A stretch of 64,000 bases of DNA. It comes from Zychaea mexicana. Its lineage: Eukaryota; Mucoromycota; Mucoromycetes; Mucorales; Lichtheimiaceae. Positions 45,801-59,151 of this stretch are shown in pieces. A program made the position numbers and the translations under genes. The notes beneath the pieces are model-generated. The model made no database searches, was not told the DNA's origin, and saw only the letters and a program-made list of their open reading frames with translations. The stretch lies in assembly GCF_025766255.1 (NCBI RefSeq), contig NW_026516700.1, forward strand, positions 124,001 to 188,000, given 5' to 3'. Position 1 is the first letter of the stretch. Each line of letters opens with the position of its first letter.

Positions 45801-48800
45801 GAGTCGCACATGAACAGTACCAATATCTTGGATATTGAATGGAGCAGACCTGAGGATGATAAGGCGTGTTACTTAGTGATCATTATCATTACGTCTTCCT
45901 CTGTTCTTATTTTTTTCTTACCAAGTGTTATTGATACCCGGAAGCTTGATTGAAAGTTGCTTTTCTGCATTCTTTCTCAGGTTATATAAGGGTATACGCC
46001 GGTTTGATCCAAGTTCATGGTCCACGCGAGACTCTGGTTCCCGATACCGTACATCGTCACCCATTTGGTTGCTGAGAACAAATCGTGGTGTAAATGTAAT
46101 GACCTTTGTAAGCTTGTACTATATATAAATTTCATTGTTGTTAGTTCTTTCTCTAGGATATTATTTGGTTTTATTAGCAAGAATTACCTTTCCTTGACCT
46201 TCTTGAACGCTGATTCCCAAGTGAACTTCCTCAGTGCCGTTGACTTTGGGTAAAGTCACATCTTGAACACTACCAACTGCTTCTAAACTCAAAGGCTATA
46301 CTAGAATCTTTAGCCATCTTTCCCCTCACTTTTTTTTTTTCAAAAAGATAGATCGTACCTCACTCCAGTCAGATCCAGATACTTGTATCAGCGATCGATT
46401 GCTATTTTCCAACTTGGGATATGAGAACATGAAAGGTTCCGGCTAATAGATTATTATTGTTAGATTTGGACATACATTCATCTTCTGCGAAGGTAATCAA
46501 GTACTTGTATCTATTCACCTTATTAAGCATTTTCCAAATACTAGCACCTTGTGGACCGGAGAACATCGTGCTCTGCCATGCTACCTTTGGCTTGAAAGCG
46601 ATCGCACAACCAGACTTGTTCATCATCACGTATGGACAGTAAATGACATATTTGCGGGCACCGCCTGAATCCGGCATGTCACTACATAGAGGGAAAAGCA
46701 GGCGTTCAGATAAGCGAAATTATTCACTTTTAGTCACTTTTAGTCACTTTAATGCATACATTGTATTGATTCGAAGGGTCAACCGAACGTTATCCTTGCT
46801 TGTGAGCTGCAACGAATCGTCAATATTTAGATCCTCTGTGCCTCTTGTGCTGATGATGGCAAACTCACTGCTGCTGTATTCTACAATAAGAGAGCAGCAG
46901 AAGTCAGAGTTAGTCAACGCTTTTGTAAATTCCAAACTATAGAGAGGGAGCGGTGCCGAATATTTACCACTATCGGGCATATGAATATTCATCAGTAGTA
47001 AATGCCCATTCTCGATAACATGCAATGGCGTAGTTCCTCCTTTACGCAAAAATGAGCTGAAATCTTGTCCAGAAGTTTTGTCAATTATTCTAAAGTTAAA
47101 ATCGTATGGTAGCAAGTTTTCAACTTCGATAGGTGCGCTCAACCGGATCTTCATGTTAGGATATTGGCTATCCATTGGTTACGTTAATGGGTTAGTGCAT
47201 ACGTTAAATATAGACATACTTGCGGTTCTTCTTACCCGTAATAAACATCCTTCTTAGCAAGGCGTGCATGGATCTGGAAGATAAATGGCGGCATATCACC
47301 ATCGCGTGCCTTGCATTGAATTGTCTTGGGTGCTGGGTGCGTAGTGCTCGCGAAATTTTTCCAGTGAAGAGCATGGTCGATCCATGTGTACCCGAACCCA
47401 GCTAGATAGATAGTATGGTAAAAGTGCATGTTAAGAGAAAAAATCAGATTCAATTAAATAATGAGAACAAAATATGGTATCAAACTCACCGTCAGGCCTG
47501 ATGCAGAATCGGTTGTGATAGGCCCGTTCAATAGGAAGTGCATAATCTTCTCCCGGTGCTATTTTGAAAAAAACGATACGGGGAAAGAACATGGGTTCTC
47601 CAGTCAGCATCACTAAGTACGAGCATATATACAAGATATATATGTCTCTATTCAAGAAGAGGTTGGATTATACGTACGAATCTTTTTGACAGGACCATCC
47701 AATTTTTGGCCGGCGTCATCCAAGAGACCAACTTCAACTGGCAACAGCGTTCGGTTCTCGATGACCATGGCAGATCGAATAGTGACCACCTTGAGATTAT
47801 TCACAAGTTTGACATCAAAAACCACTCGATGCTGCACGTCATTAATTCTTGGACGTAAGCTATAAGTATGCTCGCCTTGGATATCCACTGGTACATTGCG
47901 AAGGGTTTCCCACAAGGCACCATCAAGCTGTACACTAAGCATGTTGTTGGTGGATGTGGTTGTCTAACATATTACAACAATTGGGTGAATGATGGTCCTT
48001 TAGCAATATTTAGAGTATCTTCTTATCTAGCTTGTTCCTTTGCTTACCTCACGTCGCTCTCGCCAATCTTCAAACCACCATGGCATATCTGCACCATCAT
48101 CGAGCGTTTTCACCACCATCTTTTCAGGACTATCGCGGTTCCATACATGAAGACGATAACCAGTGCAGTTGCGCAATCGATAAGGTGCAACAGTACCCCG
48201 CTCACCACTGTATGCTGCTTCCTTTTGTTTGTCCCATAACATAAGTGTCGCCACGGCACTTTCCAAAAACGTGTGTGTAATGTTGGCATTTAATGCTCGG
48301 TTTGAGATCAACTTGATATGTAATGGATCCTGTACAGTCTTGCGATCCAGCTTTAAATCAAAACTCCAAGGTTCCAGTAATGGTTCCCAGTGAGAGTTCT
48401 TGGTGTTAAAGTAGTTCATAAACATTGAAAACGTCACATTGACAGAAAGCTATCATGATTGCATCGTAAGAAATGGGTGGAGGTTAGAACAAGTACAAAG
48501 AGGTGGAAAATAGTGATTTATGTTATGCTTACCGCTCGAGACCAGTTGGCTACATCGACACTGAATGGTTTGATGTTGATATCCACCATGGGCATCTCAT
48601 GAATTTCTTCAATAAGAATGACCTGTAAGCCTTGGAAAGATGCTCGTAACTACAGTAAGTGTTAGTAACTACGTCAATGTTTGCGTCGTGGGTAGACTCA
48701 TTGGAACATGAACTTACAGATTCATGCATCAAAGATTGTCCGACTGAACTGACAATCTGCTGCATTTGTTGGTCAACAATGCTTGCACTAGCACTATATA

Positions 48801-51800
48801 GCTCGTACGCCTTGTTGAAAATTCCAGTAATAAGCATAGCATCCCGTGACGACAAACGAAGCACAAGCGCTTCCACATCAATCTCCAGTTCTGTCATTGG
48901 TCCTGTTTGACCGCTATTGTTGTTCATTGACAAGGAAACGTCAAATGTTTGAATAAACTTGAGCGTCGAGGTCTGACGCATATCCATACGACACAAGAAC
49001 ATGCCGACCTGTCGCACTACAAGTGCCATCACAGCTTGTCGTGAAAACATGACCTGTTCTGCTGACAGTACCACAGCTTCGGAATCAGTTTCATCCGGAG
49101 TGGCAAGCAAGATGAACTCTGGATTGTTAATATGGATACGATAATAGATTTCCATCCCTTGTTCCTCTTCATCTTCTTGTTGTTCTTGAGCTTGTTGCTG
49201 CTTTTTCGATGGCGATGATACTGCTTCGTGTGGTGTCTGGTTTCGTCGTCGATGTGCTTCGAATGGTCGCATAAAAAAGTTGTACAGCAAGAATGTGTGG
49301 TCCAATGAAAGGACCACCTTTGGATCCGCCACCGTGATCATGGCAATGCCATGGCGCGTTGGGTTGGGTGCCGAAATATCGAGTTGCATCTCAAATTGAT
49401 GGCCATTTTCGGTGACTGGCATAATGTGCTTGAATTTGCTTTTGATGTTGGGACGGGTATCGTCTATCGTCATGGAAACGATCTTGAGTGCAACAGACAT
49501 GGTATCGTCCTTTTGCATCAAGATTTGGAGTGTTGTGTCGTTCAAAGCAATGCCTGATAAACCAACAAGTGCCAACGCGTCGGCTGTGTTCGTTGGATCA
49601 GACATGTACAGGTTTAAACCAATTGTTTTAGAAGCAAGAGACATCTTTAGCCGAGGTTGCTGTGCCTTTTGCTCCTTTTGCTTTTGCTTTGCCGTCGTCG
49701 ATACTTTGTCAGGGACAGAAGGCGGCGGCGGTGAGGTGATAGATTTGCGTAATGATGGGCTCGTTTCCTTCCTTCGCGGCAAAGGTGGCGGTGAAGGCGT
49801 CTCTGAACTTTCTTCAGTTGCCGGTCCACCGCCAAACACGCGCGAAAACATATTGGCTGCATCCATCAAGAATGTATACTGACGATCGGTCAAATGCATG
49901 CGAATATCCGTCACGGAGCTGCAGATGGTAATGTCCGGTCGTGGCTCTGCTTGTGTCGAAAGCGCTTCATGAATACTCTTGATATCAAAGCTGAGATCGA
50001 TATCATCAATAATAGGTAAGGTCTGCAAGTGGATCTGGCCTGGGCTACGACCGGGATGGTAGTATTTAGACGTCAAATTGATGGCGCGCACATCAGCCTT
50101 GATAACATTCATGCACATATCTTGTTCCGTCATAAACGTGTTGGACGTCTTGATCTCACCCAAGTGAGCGACAACCACATCAAGCGGATGCTCATGCATT
50201 TCGGGGAACAGAACAACAGGCGTCTGGATCACAATATCGAAATGGGTCTTGGCCGCAGATTGTTGAAACTGTTGCGCAGATTCGAGTGCTGCTTGCCGTG
50301 CTCGGTCATAAACGGATTTCATGGCTGCAAATTTGCTTAGAAATTCGAGCAGCTGTCGCACGGGTTGCTCCAAAAATGTGAATTGGGCCGATCCCATTTT
50401 GATATAAAGTGACTGGTCGTATTCGTCATCGACAAACGTTTCGAATCGCAGATCGATTAGCTCTTCACCTTGGATCGTCAGCAGTTGACGGCTGTCGTAC
50501 GACTTTTGCTGTTGTGGTTCCGCTGGTGGACTGAGGTCATCGGTGAGCGTAAAATTGGCAAACTTGGCGGCGACCTGGGTCGTGCCGTGAGCCATAACAG
50601 TTGTCATGTCTCCATGAGAAAGTTCAGCGGTAGCGAGACGGACACCGTCGTTATTTAGAATGAAATTGACACTATCGAGCAAAAGCGTCACACGTATGCT
50701 TTGTTGTTGCTGTTGCTGTTGCTGTCGTTGATGGCTGTCGCTGTTTTGCTGCTGAATCTTTTGTTGTTGCGGTGAGTTCTGTACTGCTCGAGCATCCATG
50801 ATGAGTTCATGGTCCACAAACGTGTTGAGCACAAAGTTGTACAGGGTAAGGACCGAGCTTCGTGTAACAATAAAGTTGAGCGTCGAGAGAGCAACCGTAG
50901 CTGTCTGATCCATGCCCTTGTACTTGTCATAATACTCGGGACTTGACTTGTCCACCCGAATGTAGTCTACGTGGACAAGCTCCTTTGCATCGTCCGATTG
51001 GCTTGCATTGTGAAGCACTTCTTGATCAGATGTGACCAGGTATTTGAACTCGTTGCCATGTTTCATACGATCTGTCACATCAAGAGACTTGAGCGATACC
51101 TCAATACGCATGTCATAGGGACGAAGACGGTAGTCAACAGACAAGTGTCGGAGCACCAGGTCGCACAGCAGCGTTTCTCGACCATCGTTGGATGCCTGGA
51201 AAATGTTGGCAGATGCTTGATCCACCCTGAAATTCAACTCAAAGATCCGCTGGTGCACATTGGCTCGCTTGCCGGAAGCTGCTGTGCTGTGCGACACCAA
51301 TGTGCTGCTCCCTTCCTCATCGCTTTCACTATCGAGCACGAGTTCCTTTTCAGCTTGCTCCCACAACCGAGTATGCATCAGTCGGTTATTGTAGTCATCC
51401 CCTTCATCTGCCTCGTTTTCTTGTTCCTGATCCCGATTGTAATTGAGAATTCCCGACGCTTCGATCAACCGTGGGATTTCCATCAGTATCCGGTACTTGA
51501 TGTCAGAAAAGTTGACAGCGAGCAATGGCAAGTGACCCGATACTTTGAGATTGGTGAGATCGGTCGAGTTTCGAATGATGCACATTTCCACCAGGAACGT
51601 CATGTCAATACGATCCACAAGGTGCAGATAGTTGTTTTCTTTTTTCGGGTTCCTGACTTGATCCATGCAGGTTTCGACCGATTCGCCGATCAGAATCTTA
51701 GTTTGTGTCAGGTGAACCGCAAATTTGTCGTACATGAGCGATCGTAGTCGTACATAGTCATCGCTCGTATAATCAGTGGCACGTTTGGTTTTGATTTGCT

Positions 51801-54800
51801 GTACGACTTCGAGTGGCGCTAGATCGCTTTCGACATTAATGTGACCCGCATCAATGACGATGCCGCGCGACTTGACAGCCGTGCAGCTAAATTACACTTT
51901 CAGTCTCATTTCTTCATCTATTGCTGTTCTTCCATGCGATAAAAACGTGCACTTACTCTTCAGGGATAACAATAACAGGTGCATCCATATCAACTTTGAG
52001 ATCAAGCGTGGTATGTTGCTCCAAAGCGTATTCCAGATTGACTCGCGTTTGGTTTTTGATATCTTCAAGCGTGTCTCCCGCAACTTCTATGAGAGCATTG
52101 ATACTATCGGCACTTGTCTCTGGTGGCGTGAAAAAGTCAATCACCTCGCGAATAATGAGAGGATTATAGACAATATCAATGTTGCGCATCACTAACGCGA
52201 CTCCATTATCGGCGCGACCATCAAGCGGCTTGTGCTCGAATACCACCGAAAAGAATGGATCTTGGATCGACGAATACTTGAGTAATTGTGGATCAACATT
52301 GGATCGTCGACGAAGACTTTTCCTTTTCTCTTCATTGATAGCATCATTATCACCTTCGCTCTTCTCTTCATGTTCTGCTTTCTCCTTTGCGCCAATAAGC
52401 TGTCGATATTGCGTGTTTCTCGTTACACCATCGTAAAGTCGCAAATCACCTAATGCCGCTGACGCCTTGAAAGAATCCACATATTGAATTGCACCAAGTA
52501 TGACTGTGTCAAAGATGAGGGAAATGACCTCGGCGGGTTGTCCGGCGTGTGGATTGCGTTTGATGGTAAACGAGCCTGTGTTCAAAGTCGTTCGAAGTGA
52601 TAACTTCATAGTCTACAAGATAATAGAACCGAGATTTTATTATTACATATGCATAGATTTCTATAAAACTGTGTCAGTACAGAAAAAAATTCTTACATCT
52701 TTTGCGAAATCCACAGCCTCTATTGCAGCAGCCTTGTCTTCATCATATTCAATGGCGTCATAGAATTCTTGCTTTTGCTCATCCGTGATAACCAAATCTT
52801 GATTTGCCTATATTAACAACAAAATATATTAGTTTTGGCATTTCCTGAGATGCAAAAAGGCAGAAAGAAATGATCCTATTTTTACCACTTGGCCGCTTGC
52901 TTCATCTGGTGCCCCGCCATACCACCATGAACCTAACCAACCACCCGTAGCCGCTTGTTGAGCTTGAGCAGCTTCTTTACGTCTTTTCTCTTCTTCCGCT
53001 ATTATACATTCAATGAAAAACATCAATATTTTTCTTCAAGATCCATCCACTGCGTGCCTTCATTTCCCTTGTCGTATAGAAAGGATTACCCCCCTAACTT
53101 ACCAAGAATTGCCATTTCACGCTTCAGCCGAGACTTGGCTCTACTACGGTAGAACCGTATATCCTCATAAGATAGTCGGTGTTCAAGCTCATCCAACATA
53201 TCCAACTGTTCCTGTGATGCTCGATTCAATTGGCTGTCAACATAGCAGTCAATATACGCGAGTCGATCATCCCTTCGTTTCTTGAAATGATCCCAAGTCC
53301 AACGATAATTCCGGTCGTGGATTTCGGACAATACAGCATTGGCAGCAAATTGAAAGTATCTTTTTGGATTCGTTCTTGGCGTAACCCCGTGTCCAGGATG
53401 AAGATGGAGATACTATATCGGTTTGGTTTTTACGTGCCTTTTTATATACCCTTTCTCATATATAGAACAATCATTTTACCTTTTGTTTCTTCAAGTAAGA
53501 ATGGAACAGGTCCACCATCAAAATGGTATCACGATATTGCTCGTCGTCGATAACAAAGGATAATTCATCAAATAATAGCGTTGCATCCACTTTGGCGACA
53601 TCACCAGCAAATTGTTTGCTCATTTTTATCTAGAAATATACACAAATTCTCTCGTTTAGTCATCCTTCTCTGCTGTTGCTTTTAGTGCCATTATTAAAAG
53701 ATATCCCGCCGTGTAACGCAATTTACCCGTCCTGTTCCAGACACTGGTTTGAGGATATACTGGTGTTCAGAAGGAATATGTGCTTTTGTTGCAATCTAAT
53801 GTTCTTGATGGGTTAGAAAGACATACCCATGGAATCCTGCCAGTACTCTCGCTGTTCTTATGAATCCTCGTAGTTTACCAATTCCTTGAATATCCTATTT
53901 GACTCTTCTTCTTCCATTTTTGCCAACGAGCGTGTGTTTGTATTCCAATAGATAGATAATGATTCCAAAGTAGCCAACTAACGACAAATGAATACGTTCC
54001 CAATTCAGTCCTGTTATCCCCCTTCTCCTATTTCTCCTCGATCATTGACAACATTTTTTGTTAACAAACCTTATGGATAGTGTTGATAGCATCGCCGATC
54101 GTCTGTGGCATCCAATTTTCGTCCGTAGAGATTGCCGACAGCTCACTTAATGTGATACCAGCCGCAAATCGTTGTGGTGCTGAGACATTATCTTCATAGC
54201 GTACATGAATATTGGTGACTGAAAACTGCAAGTTGTTCAAGATCTTTGTCGTGAGCTGCTCAGCAAACGTTTCGTTTTTGGCGTCTGATATTGGTTTCAC
54301 GAGCTCACTATTCGCCACTTTACGCATTTTCTGTTGGTATTGTCGCTCGTCAAGTTCGTCGGCGGTCATCTAATGTATTATCGGATCAATTGAGCTTTTT
54401 GTTTTTTTTATTTGAAATGGTTAGAATGTATTTACCGTCGATTCACTGCGTGGTCCAGCGAGAACATAAACGTCTTTAATGTAAACCATGACCGGTTTGC
54501 CTTTAAGATTCGACCATGGTATATTCAGTGTTAATTCGCCAAGGTGCCCTGCAGAAGTTTTGTAGAATGTGTGAGACAATCCGGTGGTCTGTGTGTTGAC
54601 GATATATAATATGCAACATGGTAATAATAAAAGCTAGGGTAACAGTGCAAGGAACGAGGGGGTATAGCTGCTTGAACGTAGCGTGTGCAACGCGCAGGAC
54701 ACACACGGGACAAGGGAAGCAAATTACCTTCCAAGACGTCGACAGGAAGATCCAGCTTGTCGAGAGCTTCACGTTTTAGCTTTAAATTGCGTAGAACCAC

Positions 54801-54993
54801 TTCGCCTGTTTTTTTTTATATGATAACGAATGTTTGAATAAAAGGTTAAGAACGCGTAACGCTAAAAAATAAGGTGAGCCGCTATTGTTCATGTACCTGA
54901 CCATATGCCGATCTGTAACTGATTGTAGTTTAGATTCGACACATATGCTCCAAGCACTCTATTTAACAATGTCGAAACCAGAGATTCCAACAT
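42870..54993 (-). CDS. VPS13: VPS13, bridge-like lipid-transfer protein
   Basis: Complete gene, 31 exons, 3188 aa (yeast 3144). Exons, 5' to 3': 54897-54993, 54728-54805, 54436-54548, 54070-54369, 53879-53977, 53727-53795, 53480-53629, 53103-53412, 52886-52998, 52697-52807, 51957-52612, 48718-51886, 48533-48649, 48048-48449, 47678-47963, 47490-47558, 47236-47401, 46760-47167, 46519-46681, 46359-46442, 46188-46295, 45922-46118, 44951-45849, 44742-44880, 44541-44684, 44397-44448, 44034-44294, 43704-43931, 43522-43595, 43296-43440, 42870-43229. VPS13 forms a hydrophobic groove carrying lipids between membranes at contact sites. The chorein N-terminus is diagnostic ([15 protein letters not shown] then [10 protein letters not shown]). 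The adaptor-binding (VAB) region is around residues 1950-2450, the conserved G-x-x-G-V-x-x-G segments near the end, and a PH-like C-terminus closes it. A Gln-rich insert lies near nt 50695-50780. Confidence 0.95.
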
Positions 54994-55459
54994 TGTTGTA
55001 ATAAAGGAAAAGGTAGTATACGGGTTCGAAAAAGAGAAGGAGAGAGAAAGTGCGAGACCCTCAGAAACGCTCACTTCTCGGCAATAATGTTACTCAAAAG
55101 GCGAATAATGCGATTTTGCTAATCTGTGTTTCAAACGAAAAGGTGGTGGTGTTGTCATGCTGATTAAAGCATGACATCAATCTTACTTCTCACTTTTGTT
55201 TATCTTTGGCATCTAATTACCGTCATTCCTTGAAGCTGGCATGTATAAAGAAGCCATAATGATCCATACAAGAAGATATATTTACGAGATCCTTCTTTTT
55301 TTCTTCTAGCTTGCAAAAAAAAAAAAATCATACAAAAAAGTGGGGGGACGGAAAGAATAGGGATTGCTACTATAACTACACAAAAAACGAAACGAAGCTA
55401 TCGAGGATGACAAAAATGGGAGGGAGGAGGGAAGTGTTTGCTATTCTTCTTTTTTATTT
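54994..55459. promoter_or_regulatory. VPS13 promoter region
   Basis: 466 bp between the 3' end of the transcription factor gene and the VPS13 start, both on the minus strand. It holds an A-run (about 55315-55327) and no gene. The VPS13 promoter must lie here. Confidence 0.45.
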
Positions 55460-58400
55460 TTACGACTGACGAGGTATATGCAAATCAGGGGTGTTGTCGA
55501 TGACAGGATGTTGATGCTCAATATAAACATTCCAATCTTGCCAGCCTGTAGCAGGATTGGAAGCAGCAGCAGTAGTAGTTGGTGTTGACGAGGAGGTAAT
55601 GAAGGACGATGGGTGATGTTGTGACGGTACTGTGTCAGCAGCAGTTTGATGATGGTGATGATGATGATGATGATGATGAGGGGTGGTCGGAGGCATGTTG
55701 AAAGCAAGTGTTGATGGATGGTGTGACGCCATGACGTATGGTTGTGGATGTTGTTGATGATGCAAAGCCGCAGCATGTTGTTGTGGTTGTGGTGGTGGTG
55801 GTGGCGGAAGTGGCGCATGCGGTGTGGCGAGCGAAAGAGGGTAGGAGTAATCATGGACACCAGGGGGAGCAGTACCATTTCGGAACGATGTTGAATGTTG
55901 GTAATGGTAGTTTATGGACAATTGCGACGTTTCAGGCTGTGGTAAGAAACAGCTTGTCGGCTGTTGTGCTATCGCGGATTCGACATCGGATCGAATGTCT
56001 GGCGTGATTCCACCGACGACACTGCAATTAATCATACGTTCAAAGAGATGGTTGGACTTTGGATACTCTTCGTCATTGTGCTGCCTCGTTGTCGTCGCGT
56101 CGATTGTTGCCGTGGCTGTCGGTATAGCTGTTGTTGTTGTTGTTGCTGCAGTCGAATGAATGGGTGGTGATGAATGGTGATGCTGGTGATGATGAAGGGT
56201 ACGTAAAAGCGCAGATTGAGGGAACGGGGATGATGGTTGCGCAAGTCCTCCAGCAGCAGCAGCAGCAGCAGCAGCGGGGGCAGGTAACGATGACGACGAC
56301 GAAGAATCGCATGGAAGGTTATTGATCGTAATGAGCATGTGGAGGATTTCAATGACACGCGGGACAGGGCACAAGTGTTGGTGTAACTTTAAAAGCGCAA
56401 GCGATTGTTCGAGTGTTTGCACTGCGTGTGTCGACGCACGGTCCTGCAGCGCATTGGACAGATGCACCAGCGACGCTTGAAACATGCCATAGACGAAGCA
56501 CGTGGGTAAACAAAGCGACAAGAACGAGTGCTCGCGCGTGGGGACGCTGCTATGGTGACGAAGAATATCCGAGATGTTTGTGGCGGCATCAGTGCATGCT
56601 CTACGTGAGTCCGCGACAATGGATTGCAAATCAGGAAACTCGGTGGCAGACAATTGCACAAACGGGCGATGGACCAGTAACATGATTGTGTAGTAGAACA
56701 CTAGCAGATGGCCTATGCAGAACACACACGCACACACACACACAGAGTAGCCAATTCATCAATTGGAAAATAATGAAACAAGGTTAAAGTTTAGTCCTAG
56801 CCTTAGCCGATTACCCGATTGGCGCACGCACTCGCAAAGAAAATTTTTGCCCAAATAAAGAAAAGAACCTATTTTACCTTTCTGAGTTGGCGGAATCACA
56901 CCATGCTCCTCTTGTTCATCCAGCGACGCCTTCCAGTTCTTCAGGCGACGGTCAAACACGACCAGGATCGTGGGGTCATCCAGGCCCGCATTCGAGTTGC
57001 TGCGTTTGGCCTTGGGTGCATACAGTGCTTTCAACACACGGCCAAGGATTTCAGACAGTTTGATGAGCAGAACAAAATGGCTGTAAACAGGTTCAGGTGC
57101 GCTATTTTTGCCATTGTCGGCGCCACCACCACCACCACCACTCGCATCGGCAGTTCCCGCTGCTGCCACGACGTGATCTGTGACTTCATACATCGACGGC
57201 ATGGCTGTATCGAAATCGCGGTCCAGAATTGTCAGCGGTTTTCCTGCGCGCGCACCCATCCAACGATCGAGGACATAGCAGGCGTAAAAGACTCGATGTC
57301 TGGTCTCAATTTCAGACGCGGGCAGCTTCCAATGGGTGCAAGAGCGATGCAAGCCTAAATCTTGGGCCATGCGGATGGCTGTGCCAAGCGTGAACCATTG
57401 CACAGACTCGACGTCGCCGTCGTCCATGTCCAAATACAAGGTCATGAGAAGTGCTGCTTGGACATGACACAGCCGCGAACGAAGCGAGTCACGCAGGCGT
57501 TTCATGACCTTCCTAAAGTAGAAGTCGCCGAAATCGTTTGCATGCTTGTCCTTGAAATGCTGTCCGGCAAAGCGAAAGGCAAGCGCAAGGGCCGCCTGGA
57601 CAAGCGTCTGTGGGGCACGCGAGACACGGTATTGCTCGAGGAACCTTGTTTTGTTGATAATGGGGAGGAACGGATGGAGGTGTGAAAAATACCTGTTCGA
57701 ATGTAACCGTAAAGGCATTAGAGTGACAGAAATTTTTGGAGCGGTTTTTTTTTTGAGTTTGTTTCTTGTGTTCTTGTGTCACACACACACACACACACAC
57801 GATATGACTAGTAACAGCAGCTTACTGCTGGATGCTGCCCACAAACAGCAACAAGCAGGGCAAGAGAGAGAGAGAACAAAAAACTTACAGGCCAATCATT
57901 TTGTCCGACAATTGTTTGCTTGGCATTTTGTTCGCAGTCGGGGATGCAGACGGGTGGGAACGGTGGTCATCACTATCGAAAACCGTGGAACGCATCGATA
58001 GCCCCACGTCGAGCCGTGCGTCTGGCTTGCCAGTCTGGACTATCATCAAATCGTCTTGGCCCATCATTTGCAGCACCACATTGTCGCGGCCAGGCCATCG
58101 GATATACGGCTGTTGTTTAAACACGTCGTGGTCAACGACTTGAAGCCCTGCCGAATGGCCAGTGTACTTTATCGAGTCGTAGTCTTTCAGGTCGAGATGC
58201 GTCAGCCGTTGCTGGAGGTCGGCTGTAGGGTCGAAATCGTCGTCGTCGTCGTCGTCTTCGTCGTCGTCTGACGATGAGTCAGACGGTGCAGGTGGCGACG
58301 CAGCGTCAAGAACAGCGCTGGTGTTGGCGCCAGAGGCAATGGCCCCGTCCGGTAAGATGTCGTACTTGAAGTCGTGCTTTTCGAGTTCCTTGATACTGGC

Positions 58401-58905
58401 GCTGGTGAGCGATACGAGTAGCTGTTCCATCTTTTTACACCGTTTCTCGAGATTATCAACGTATCTGTCATGTTCAGAGTCTCCTTAGCAAAACAGCAGT
58501 TGTGTGCAATGGGTGGTTATCTCTTTGTTTCTATGATAGACTTACACACTGGGCGGCCCCCGTTTCTTGCGGACGGTTTGAAACTCGCACGTATAACCCC
58601 ACTACAAATTGTTTATTGATATACACACAAATTGAAAAAAGTAAGCACGCATGCATGCAATGCAAGGATTGTTGTCTTTTTTTTATATGAAAACGTACGG
58701 CTCTACAGTTTGAGCAAGGCACTGAGGAGTCGGCATCGCAGCGAGACTTTCGTTTACGGCAAAAGTCGCAGCTGCGTTTAGCACGGGTGCGTTTAAGCGG
58801 AATGGATGCGCTGGAAGGCGAGGGCGACGGGGTGGGCGGATTATTCAAATGCGTATGCAAGGGATTCGATGCTGATGCGGTTGGAGAGTAATGCAAGCTA
58901 TTCAT
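55460..58905 (-). CDS. Zn2Cys6 fungal-specific transcription factor
   Basis: Five exons (58699-58905, 58546-58601, 57889-58464, 56878-57692, 55460-56712) give 968 aa. The binuclear zinc cluster has Cys 46, 49, 56, 64, 67 and 74 with R-K-R-K-S-R between the second and third. It is followed by the linker R-K-K-R-G-P-P and a short coiled coil (L-E-K-R-C-K-K-M-E-Q-L-L) for dimerisation. An acidic D/E run lies near residue 160. The middle-homology domain (fungal_trans family) begins about residue 281 with F-S-H-L-H-P-F-L-P-I-I-N-K and includes W-F-T-L-G-T-A-I-R-M-A-Q-D-L-G-L-H-R. The C-terminal 280 residues are low-complexity, with Ala, Pro and a ten-His run, and may be the activation region. Targets unknown. 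An intron separates the fifth and sixth cysteines. Confidence 0.9.
55650..55679. repeat. Polyhistidine-coding CAT repeat
   Basis: A run of ATG/CAT triplets in the last exon of the Zn2Cys6 gene that encodes ten consecutive His residues. Confidence 0.8.
57781..57800. repeat. (CA)n repeat in an intron
   Basis: Ten CA units inside intron 3 of the Zn2Cys6 gene. Confidence 0.85.
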
Positions 58906-59151
58906 TTAAACATGGAGTAGTAGATAGTTTTTTAAAGGGGAATATAAAATTTGAAAGGAAAAGCGAGAAAAAAAAAGTCTATATAAAGGTTGGCGGAATA
59001 TAACAATCACAACTCTGAATGTTCGCAATCAATATGATTGGCTGAGAGTCCCGGCGCCCCATCCCACCCCCCCCCCTTCAACCGGGTGTTCGAACGTAGA
59101 AAAACAGAAAAAAACCACACACAGTAGTGGTGTGCACACAAAGATATTATT

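Noticed and set aside
54531..54800. An open frame continuing past the second VPS13 exon
   Set aside because: It reads into an intron; the next exon, with G-H-L-G-E-L and [10 protein letters not shown], restores the conserved chorein sequence.
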